Source: UTPRO1 sp031400185
Lineage (GTDB): Bacteria; Desulfobacterota; Binatia; UTPRO1
Direction: 5' to 3'
Assembly: GCA_031400185.1 (NCBI GenBank)
Contig: JANNPN010000394.1
Span: 1-8,452 of the forward strand
DNA length: 8,452 bases
The notes beneath the pieces were generated by a model, which did not search any database, was not told where the DNA came from, and saw nothing but the letters and a program-made list of their open reading frames with translations. Below are positions 1-7,551 of the stretch, one piece after another. The first letter of the stretch is position 1; each line of letters starts with the position of its first letter. The translations under genes were made by a program, and so were the position numbers.

Positions 1-131
1 GCGAGCGCGACGCCCACGGCAATCGGTGCGCCGACGCCCGTCGCGTCGTGCAGGCCACCCGCCAGGAACCCGAGCGCGAACGGAATCGCCACCCAGGTTG
101 CGACGGGAGCATCGCCGCCGGACTTCTCCAC
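1..131 (-). CDS. N-terminus of an unidentified membrane protein (partial)
   Basis: An open frame starts at a GTG (129-131) and runs off the left edge after 43 codons without a stop. The start is chosen because a perfect GGAGG (138-142) lies 6 bases upstream. The first dozen residues are polar; then a hydrophobic stretch (about residues 12-27, containing WVAIPFALGFLAGG) and a second one starting near residue 32 look like membrane segments. It lies 55 bases after the uvrC stop on the same strand, so it may share the uvrBC transcript. The family cannot be named from 43 residues. ComEC-type DNA-uptake channels and membrane glycosyltransferases can begin this way, but neither is supported beyond hydrophobicity. 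Confidence 0.55.
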   Translation of the reverse strand, partial: MEKSGGDAPVATWVAIPFALGFLAGGLHDATGVGAPIAVGVAL

Positions 132-137
132 ACCGAT

Positions 138-142
138 CCTCC
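138..142 (-). promoter_or_regulatory. Ribosome binding site of the left-edge gene
   Basis: Minus-strand GGAGG, a full Shine-Dalgarno core, sits 6 bases before the GTG at 131. It is the main evidence that a real gene starts there, since only 131 bases of it are in the window. Confidence 0.6.
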
Positions 143-186
143 GGCGGACGGGCGAGACGTCCGCGCTCAGCCGTGGGGGCGGCGGG

Positions 187-2160
187 TCAGCTCGTCGGGT
201 CCCCCTCGGATGCTCCGGCCGTTTCGAACGGTGCCGACCCTGCCGCGAGCCGGCTGTGGATCTCGGCCGCGAGCCGGGGCGAGATGCCGGGGACCGCCGC
301 GATCTCGACCTCGGTCGCGGCGCGGAGCCGCTTGAGGCTCCCGAAGTGACGCAGGAGCACGCGGCGTCGGCCCGGGCCGACCCCCCCGATGTCCTCCAGC
401 CCCGACCGCAGGCGTTCCCGGCGTCGGAGCTCACGATGGTAGGTGATCGCGAAGCGGTGCGCCTCGTCGCGGACGCGCTGAAGCAGGAAGAGCGCGGTCG
501 CGTTCCGCCGCAGGACGACCGGGTTCTTCCGGCCGGGGAGGAACACGCGCTCGTCCAAGCGCAGCACCTCGGGCGCGTGCGCGTCGCGCTCGACCCGCAT
601 CTTGGCGAGGCCGATCACGTCGACGCCGTCGATCTCGAGCGTGCGCAACACCTCGACGGCGACGTTCAGCTGGCCCTTGCCGCCGTCCACCATGAGCAGG
701 TCCGGGAAGTCGTTCTCCTCCTTCGCCCGGCGGTAGCGGCGCTCCAGCACCTCGTACATCGATGCGAAGTCGTCGCTGCCCTCGACCGTGCGAATGCGAT
801 AGCGGCGATAGCGCGCCGGACACGGCTCGCCCTCGTCGAACGTGACCATCGAGGCTACGGTCAGGTTGCCCTGGATGTTGGAGATGTCGAAGCACTCGAT
901 GCGCTTCGGCGCGCTCCGGAGGTGTAGGCGGCGGCGCAGCTCCTCGAGCATGCGCTCGCGCTGCGCGCCCTGGTCGCGGCGCTCGGCGAAGCTGTGGCGC
1001 GCGTTGGCGGTCGCCATCTCGACCAGCCGCAGCTTGGCGCCGCGCTGCGGGCAGAGGATCTCCACGTGGCGACCTTTCCGGTCCCCGAGGTATTCCGCGC
1101 GCACCTCGGCGTCCTCGAGCGCCAACGGCAGGACGATGCAGTCCGGGATCGGCCGGTCGCCTTGATAGAACTGTGTCAGCACGGCGGCCAGGATCTCGTC
1201 GTCGCTGAGCTCGAGGTCGTCGAAGGTGTAGGCCTGGTTGCCGGTGAGCTTTCCGGCGCGCACGAACAGGACCTGGATCTCGACGAAGCCGCCCTCGCGA
1301 TAGAGGCCGAAGACGTCCTGGTCGCGGCCCCAATGAGCGACCGCTTGCTGGCGTTGGACGGTCGTCTCGATGGCGCGCAGCTGGTCACGGACGCGCGCGC
1401 GGCCTCCTCGAAGCGGAGTCCCTCCGAGGCCGCGCTCATGCGGGTCGTGAGCGCGCGCACGAGCTGCTGGTTCTTGCCCTCGAGCAGGTCGACGCTCTCG
1501 GCGAGGTTGCGAGTGTACTCGACACGGTCGACCGGGAGGCAGCACGGGCCCGGACAGCGCTTGATCTGGTACTCGATGCACGGCCGCGCGCGGTTCCGGA
1601 ACACCGTGTCGCTGCAGTTGCGAATTGGAAAGATCTTCCGGATCGTGTCGAGGGTCTCGCGCACCGACCACGCCGAGGAGAACGGCCCGAGATAGCGCGA
1701 GCCGTCGCGCATGATCTTCCGCGTGACGAGCAGCCGCGGCCACTCGTGGTGCTCGTCGATCTTCACGCTGACGTAGCTCTTGTCGTCCTTGAGACGGATG
1801 TTGTAGCGCGGCTTGTACTGCTTGATCAGGTTGTTCTCGAGGATCAGCGCCTCTTTCTCGTTGGCCGTGACGAGCGTCTCGAAGCGTGCGACCCGGCCGA
1901 CGAGGAAGGTCACCTGGGCGCGCTCGTCGCCGCCGCGGAAGTAGGAGCGGACGCGGCTCCTCAGGCTCTTCGCCTTGCCGACGTACAGCACCTTGTCGTT
2001 GGCGTCGCGGAGCAGGTACACGCCGGGCCGCGGCGGCAAGGTCGCGAGCTTGGTCTCGAGGTCGACGTCGTCGGTCGGCGGCGTGATGACGACCCGGACC
2101 TCGATGGTCGGATGGGCCTCGTCGGCTTCGAGGACGGGCGCAGCGGGCGGCGGCCCGCCC

Positions 2161-2168
<8 letters not shown>
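187..2168 (-). CDS. uvrC: UvrABC excinuclease subunit C, frameshifted as read
   Basis: UvrC makes both incisions around DNA damage marked by UvrB in cytoplasmic nucleotide excision repair. The GTG start at 2168 is the only plausible one after the uvrB stop: codons before the conserved domain are GTC or ATC, and a GGAG lies 7 bases upstream. Corrected length is 659 residues. Domains: GIY-YIG nuclease from about residue 45 (GVY 49-51, YVG 62-64), a UVR motif near 250, the RNase H-like nuclease with D427, D444, D494 and H570, and C-terminal helix-hairpin-helix repeats. About 28 residues of Pro/Glu-rich extension precede the usual start. The reading frame breaks in the UVR motif at a CG run (1392-1401). 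Uncorrected, the front half ends at 1176 after 330 residues and the back half is open to 187. The intact catalytic residues on both sides argue for a sequence error or recent mutation, not an old pseudogene. Confidence 0.93.
1392..1401 (-). other. Frameshift site in uvrC: five CG dinucleotides where four restore the frame
   Basis: The front frame reads FEEAAR and then turns to nonsense; the back frame resumes with RVRDQLRAIE. Removing one CG unit gives FEEAARVRDQL, which matches the spacing of the UVR motif exactly, including the copy at the UvrB C-terminus in this same window (FERAAELRD). The distance from start 2168 to stop 187 is 1982 bases, two more than a multiple of three, which agrees with a +2 insertion. 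A short dinucleotide run is a natural slippage or sequencing-error site. Confidence 0.9.
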
Positions 2169-4185
<2,017 letters not shown>

Positions 4186-4194
4186 GATCGGACG

Positions 4195-4200
4195 ATTATA
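4195..4200 (-). promoter_or_regulatory. Probable -10 box of the uvrB promoter
   Basis: A perfect minus-strand TATAAT stands out in GC-rich sequence. Transcription beginning about 7 bases downstream would start near 4188, only about 3 bases before the uvrB GTG, giving a leaderless or nearly leaderless mRNA. This fits the absence of a Shine-Dalgarno. The -35 region at 17-base spacing (GTGGTG) is a poor match to TTGACA, so the promoter may be weak or need an activator. Confidence 0.45.
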
Positions 4201-4211
4201 GACGTCTCGCT

Positions 4212-4231
4212 TCCCCGCACCACCGCGGAGA
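4212..4231. other. Small inverted repeat between the DUF3106 gene and uvrB
   Basis: Arms 4212-4218 and 4225-4231 can form a 7-bp stem (one G-U pair as leftward RNA) around a 6-base loop. No U-rich tract follows on either strand, so it is not a clear rho-independent terminator. It could weakly separate the sigma-factor operon from uvrBC, or mean nothing. Confidence 0.2.
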
Positions 4232-4262
4232 GACGCTGCCAGTAGCTAGCCGACGGCCGCTG

Positions 4263-4589
4263 TCAGCGCTTCTGGCGCCGCTGCTCCGAGCGCCGGCGGA
4301 GATCCTGGCGCTCCCCGGGGGGCATCTCGCGGTACTGGCGATAGTTGGAGCGCATGCGCTCCTTCTCGCCTGGCGGAAGCTGCTGCCAGCGGTCGTAGTT
4401 GCGCTCGATCTGCTGCTGCTGGTCGCGGGGCATCTTCTGGAAGCGTTGGTAGTTGCGGTACGCCTCGCCGCGCTCCTGCGGGGACATCTCTTGCCAGCTC
4501 TGCGCGAGCCGATCGGCGGCGAGTCCGGGCGTCGTGGCGATGAGGATCGCGGCGCCGCAGAGCCATACCGCCGTCCGTCGCGCGGGCAT
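4263..4589 (-). CDS. Small secreted DUF3106-like repeat protein
   Basis: A 108-residue protein. Residues 1-25 look like a Sec signal peptide: basic PARR, a hydrophobic core, then GLAAD with likely cleavage around residues 24-25, so the mature protein is probably periplasmic. The mature part is very polar, rich in Gln, Arg and Glu, with four consecutive 18-residue units (35-52, 53-70, 71-88, 89-106), each opening with M/L-P/S-P/R and carrying Arg/Tyr/Trp positions in register. This resembles DUF3106 proteins; their molecular function is unknown. The ATG overlaps the anti-sigma stop by one base (TGATG), with GAGG 7 bases upstream, so it is co-translated with the sigma/anti-sigma pair. A role as envelope-stress effector or sensor, in the manner of Spy/CpxP, is a guess from context. 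Confidence 0.8.
   Translation of the reverse strand: MPARRTAVWLCGAAILIATTPGLAADRLAQSWQEMSPQERGEAYRNYQRFQKMPRDQQQQIERNYDRWQQLPPGEKERMRSNYRQYREMPPGERQDLRRRSEQRRQKR
4272..4487 (-). repeat. Four tandem 18-residue (54-base) repeat units in the DUF3106-like gene
   Basis: The units open MSPQER, MPRDQQ, LPPGEK and MPPGER, exactly 18 residues apart with no gaps. Tyr/Trp/Phe recur at unit positions 13 and 16 in the first three units (Y..F, Y..W, Y..Y). The fourth unit loses the aromatics and is Arg-rich. Eighteen residues equal five alpha-helical turns, so one face of a helical rod could carry the aromatics. The conservation is at protein level; the DNA copies have diverged. Confidence 0.75.
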
Positions 4590-5215
4590 CACCCGGCCTC
4601 GTCGCCCGAGCGCGGTGCGTCTTCGGCCGCCCCGAGGTACTGGAGCGTGTCGAGGCGCCGCACGACCGGCAGCCGGAGGAAGAGCTCCGGCTGCTCGAGC
4701 AGCTCGGGCGGCAGATCCTCGGGGCGGAGCGCCTCGACGTCGGCGACCTGCGCCGGGGGCTCCGCAACCTTCGGCTTCGTCGCGACGCGCGCTGGCGGTG
4801 CCGTGACGACGGGTGCGTCGTCGATCTTGCCGGAGGCCTGTACCTGTGCCCCACTCGGGGGAATCGTCGGCGGCGGCGACTCGACCTGCGAGCGGAGCGC
4901 CAGCCCGACGACCGCCGCGGCGGCGAGAGCCGGGACGACCCAGCGAAGCGGCCGCAGTCGACGAACGTTGGCGGGAAGCGGGACCTGCTCCGCCTCGACC
5001 TTGCGCCAGAAGTCGTCCCCGAATGACGGGCTTGGCTGGATCCGTGGCAGTGCGGTCACCAGCCCCTGCACCTTCGTCAGTCGCTGGATCTCCCGTCGGC
5101 ACGCGAGGCAGCCGTTCACGTGCGCCGCGACCGGGCGCTGTTCCTCGTCGGCGAGCTCGCCGTCCAGGAACGCCACTAGCTCGGGGGTGATCTCCTCACA
5201 GGTGGGTGTGCTCAT
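4589..5215 (-). CDS. Membrane-anchored zinc-finger anti-sigma factor
   Basis: A 208-residue partner of the ECF sigma factor encoded just upstream; it should hold that sigma inactive at the inner membrane. The N-terminal cytoplasmic domain has the zinc-binding anti-sigma signature H32-x3-C36-x2-C39, plus C6. A single transmembrane segment lies at about 90-107 (after an Arg-rich stretch, WVVPALAAAAVVGLAL). A Pro/Ala-rich linker follows (about 110-160), then a short periplasmic segment with a hydrophobic, leucine-rich end (about 163-195). The ATG overlaps the sigma stop by 4 bases (ATGA), with GGAG 5 bases upstream. The DUF3106-like gene follows with a 1-base overlap. RseA/RsrA-type control by regulated release is the family expectation; the signal is unknown. 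Confidence 0.88.
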   Translation of the reverse strand: MSTPTCEEITPELVAFLDGELADEEQRPVAAHVNGCLACRREIQRLTKVQGLVTALPRIQPSPSFGDDFWRKVEAEQVPLPANVRRLRPLRWVVPALAAAAVVGLALRSQVESPPPTIPPSGAQVQASGKIDDAPVVTAPPARVATKPKVAEPPAQVADVEALRPEDLPPELLEQPELFLRLPVVRRLDTLQYLGAAEDAPRSGDEAG

Positions 5216-5820
5216 AGAAACTCCGCCAATTCCTTCCGCATCGTCGCCGTGGCGCGGAAGACCAAGCTCTTGACCGCGCTTTCGGTGGTTTCGAGGGCCT
5301 CGGCGACGTCGAGATAGGACATGCCATCGACCCGACTCATGAGCAGTGCGGCACGCTGATTCGGGGGCAAATTCTCGAGCACCGCGTTGATCTTAGCTGC
5401 GAGCTGCCGACCCGCCAAGGCGCTGTCCCCCGGAACGGCGGTCGGATCGGGGAACGCGATCTCGGACCGTTTGCGCTCGTCGTCGGGCTGGTGCTCGATC
5501 GAGCGTCGTGGGTGGCGGTGCTCGGGGCGCCGCACCTCGTTCAGGCAGGCGTTCTTCGCGATACGGTAGAGCCAGGTGGTGAACTTCGCCGTCGGCTCGT
5601 AGCGGCCGGCGGCGCGGAAGATCTGCAGGAACACGTCCTGCGCAATCTCCTCCGCGCGCTGGCGGTTCCCGACGAAGTGATAGGCGAAGTTCACGATCGA
5701 TCCGCTGTGCTTCTCGAAGAGCTGGCGGAACGCTTCGGCGTCGCCCGCTCGCACGCGCAACATGAGTTGCGCGTCCGGATCGGACGCGGGATCGGCGAGC
5801 GTCACGTCGGGTGGCTTCAA
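5212..5820 (-). CDS. ECF-family (sigma70 group 4) RNA polymerase sigma factor
   Basis: Directs RNA polymerase to a regulon, probably including its own operon. The 202 residues hold sigma region 2 (about 16-98: RAGDAEAF at 24-31, then AEEIAQDVFLQIF and FTTWLYRIAKN) and sigma region 4 (about 138-200: LPPNQRAALL and a helix-turn-helix at 170-190), joined by a polar linker. No region 3 is present, as expected for ECF sigmas. The start is uncertain. A TTG at 5820 has GGAG 10 bases upstream; a GTG at 5805 is in frame without a ribosome site; an in-frame stop lies upstream with no ATG between. Residues before 16 are not conserved, so either start leaves the domains whole. The coupled anti-sigma gene supports stress-responsive control. 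Confidence 0.93.
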   Translation of the reverse strand: MKPPDVTLADPASDPDAQLMLRVRAGDAEAFRQLFEKHSGSIVNFAYHFVGNRQRAEEIAQDVFLQIFRAAGRYEPTAKFTTWLYRIAKNACLNEVRRPEHRHPRRSIEHQPDDERKRSEIAFPDPTAVPGDSALAGRQLAAKINAVLENLPPNQRAALLMSRVDGMSYLDVAEALETTESAVKSLVFRATATMRKELAEFL

Positions 5821-5827
5821 GGCTCGA

Positions 5828-5842
5828 CAACTCCGGGAGTTG
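5828..5842. promoter_or_regulatory. Perfect 15-bp palindrome upstream of the sigma gene
   Basis: CAACTCC-G-GGAGTTG has 7-bp arms around one central base. It sits 7 bases before the sigma-factor TTG and contains that gene's only GGAG ribosome-binding sequence on the minus strand. A dimeric regulator could bind it as DNA. As RNA, five base pairs around a 5-base loop could partly hide the ribosome site. No regulator is identified. Confidence 0.4.
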
Positions 5843-5852
5843 CGGGATCGGG

Positions 5853-5870
5853 GCCGGCCGGCACGGTGCC
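5853..5870. promoter_or_regulatory. Two overlapping GC-rich palindromes in the divergent promoter region
   Basis: GCCGGCCGGC (5853-5862) and GGCACGGTGCC (5860-5870) are both perfect inverted repeats and overlap by 3 bases. They lie between the sigma operon and the kinase operon, next to an AT-rich patch (TATAGA, 5875-5880) that could serve as a -10 element on either strand. GC-rich palindromes are commoner by chance here than the 15-bp one at 5828. Confidence 0.25.
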
Positions 5871-5944
5871 CTCATATAGAGGATGGCGGGTGCGCGCGCA
5901 CGTGCGGGCCGCCCGTTGGCAAGAGCGAATCCGTCTTGGTACCC

Positions 5945-5948
5945 AGGA
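5945..5948 (+). promoter_or_regulatory. Ribosome binding site of the histidine kinase gene
   Basis: AGGA lies 5 bases before the ATG at 5954. It supports this start over the longer open frame reaching back to 5762, which would run antisense through the sigma-factor gene, and over a TTG at 5936. Confidence 0.45.
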
Positions 5949-5953
5949 TCCTG

Positions 5954-7543
5954 ATGGTCGCGGAGGGACACGACGAGGCGCTCGACCAGCACCTCCGGCG
6001 CATCGAGGGGTACATGCGGGGGTGCACGTTGCTCCGCTTCCCGCGCGCCAAGAGCGCCCTTCGCGACGAGCTGGCTCGGGTCCTCGACGAGACGCTGCCC
6101 GCCGTCGTCGCGAGCTGGGTCGGTCACATCGGGCCGGCGTTCGGGATCTCGGAATCGCAGTGGCCGTATCTTTCGGCGGACATCGAGATCGCGCTCCGGC
6201 GCTGGGTGCGGCACATCGCCGACCCCGAGGACTGCGATACCTACGTCTATCTGCGCAGCCATGCGCGGCGCGGCTTCATCTCGAAGTTTCCGGCGTCACG
6301 GTTCCTCTCCGGCCAGATCAAGGTGTTTCAATTGATGGGGAACGCGATCCGCCGGCGCTACGCCGACGACCAGCCGCGCCGCTCCGAGCTGCTGGCGCTT
6401 CTCGCGCAGGAGTTCGAGGAGCGCATCCTCCACATCACCGACTTCTTCGTCGAGGCGCGCGAGGAGGAGCTTCGCGAGCAAGAGGCCACGTACCGGCGTT
6501 CGATCGACAGCGCGCCGGCCGCGATCTTCAAGATCGACTCCGAGACGGGCGCCGTGCTCGCGGCCAATTTCGTCGCCGAGCAGACGCTGGAATATCCCTC
6601 AGAAGAGCTGCGCGGCATGACGACGTGGGACCTGCACCCGCCCGACGAGCGCGCCGCTGCGATCGCGCTCTGGGAGGAGACGCGTTCCAAGGGGAACGCC
6701 AATCGCGACGAGCTCCACCATCGCACCCGGAGCGGCGCGGTCATTCCGATGTTCATCAACTCGGGCCTCATCGAGTACGGCGAGCAGCGCTTCATCCAGC
6801 AGATCTGCGTCGACATGTCCGATCGCCAGCAACTCGAGGACCAGCTGATCCAGTCCGAGAAGATGGCGGCGATCGGCCAGCTCGCGGCGGGCATCGCGCA
6901 CGAGATCCGGAACCCGCTCGCGATCATCATGAACGCGCTCTACGACCTCGCCGAGATCGTCGACGGCAACAATCCGGAGGTGCGTGAGGATCTGCGGATC
7001 GCCAAGGAGGAGATGGACCGGGTCCAGACGATCATCAACAGCCTCCTCGAGTTCTCGCGCGACTCGCGCGCCGTGATCGAGATCGTCGACATCAACGACC
7101 TGCTGCGGAAGACGCTGCTCCTCATGAACAAGTATCTTCAGAACAGCGACGTCCGGGTCGTCACCGACCTCGGGGACATCGGCCCCTGCCCCGCCAACCA
7201 GAACGCGCTTCGCCAGATCTTCTTGAACCTCATCACGAACGCCGTGCAGGCGATGCCGCACGGCGGCGAGCTCGCGGTGCGGACGTCGCTCGCAGACGAC
7301 CAACGCATTCGGCTCGAGTTCAGCGACACCGGCATCGGCATCCCGTCCGGGCAGCTGAGCGACATCTTCAATCCGTTCTTCACGACCAAGTCGCCGGGGC
7401 AAGGCACCGGGCTCGGCCTGTCGGTCGTACACTCGGTCGTCCGCCGCTACCACGGCGAGATCCACGTTCGCAGCACCCCGAACGTCGGCACGACCTTCAC
7501 GATCGAGCTGCCCGCGGGCCGGCCCGAGACGACGACGCCGTGA
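5954..7543 (+). CDS. Soluble PAS-domain sensor histidine kinase
   Basis: Autophosphorylates on a histidine and passes the phosphate to a response regulator, most likely the NtrC-type protein encoded next. From the ATG at 5954 it has 529 residues and no transmembrane segment, so it should be cytoplasmic. Residues 35-170 form an all-helical domain with conserved-looking Trp/His positions (SWVGHIGPAFG at 54-64), resembling the RsbRD_N-type N-terminal domain of some stress-signalling kinases (moderate confidence). A PAS domain follows (about 178-290), then the dimerisation/phosphoacceptor domain with H316 in GIAHEIRNP, and the ATPase domain with N-box LNLITNA (424-430), DTGIGIP (458-464), NPFFTTK (473-479) and GTGLGLS (484-490). 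All motifs are intact. The ligand sensed by either input domain is unknown. Confidence 0.95.
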   Translation: MVAEGHDEALDQHLRRIEGYMRGCTLLRFPRAKSALRDELARVLDETLPAVVASWVGHIGPAFGISESQWPYLSADIEIALRRWVRHIADPEDCDTYVYLRSHARRGFISKFPASRFLSGQIKVFQLMGNAIRRRYADDQPRRSELLALLAQEFEERILHITDFFVEAREEELREQEATYRRSIDSAPAAIFKIDSETGAVLAANFVAEQTLEYPSEELRGMTTWDLHPPDERAAAIALWEETRSKGNANRDELHHRTRSGAVIPMFINSGLIEYGEQRFIQQICVDMSDRQQLEDQLIQSEKMAAIGQLAAGIAHEIRNPLAIIMNALYDLAEIVDGNNPEVREDLRIAKEEMDRVQTIINSLLEFSRDSRAVIEIVDINDLLRKTLLLMNKYLQNSDVRVVTDLGDIGPCPANQNALRQIFLNLITNAVQAMPHGGELAVRTSLADDQRIRLEFSDTGIGIPSGQLSDIFNPFFTTKSPGQGTGLGLSVVHSVVRRYHGEIHVRSTPNVGTTFTIELPAGRPETTTP

Positions 7544-7551
7544 GCCCCGCG

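Noticed and set aside
1392..1401. Programmed ribosomal frameshifting in uvrC
   Set aside because: The site is a CG dinucleotide run, not a slippery heptamer or A/U-rich motif, and UvrC is not known to use recoding. A 2-base insertion explains the data more simply.
4212..4231. Rho-independent terminator between the DUF3106-like gene and uvrB
   Set aside because: The 7-bp stem includes a G-U pair and no U-rich run follows on either strand, so it is kept only as a weak inverted repeat.
4589..5102. Longer reading frame upstream of the DUF3106-like gene (to about 5102)
   Set aside because: The upstream part overlaps the anti-sigma gene in another frame. The signal peptide begins right at the ATG at 4589, which has a GAGG ribosome site, so the real start is there.
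5762..5953. A longer kinase reading frame starting at ATG 5762
   Set aside because: It would begin antisense inside the sigma-factor gene. The ATG at 5954 has an AGGA at good spacing and the upstream residues show no domain-like character.
5491..6987. A 498-codon plus-strand frame over the sigma gene and the kinase
   Set aside because: It covers the antisense of the sigma factor and an alternative frame of the kinase, both of which have strong motifs in their own frames. The product is Arg/Ala-rich nonsense.
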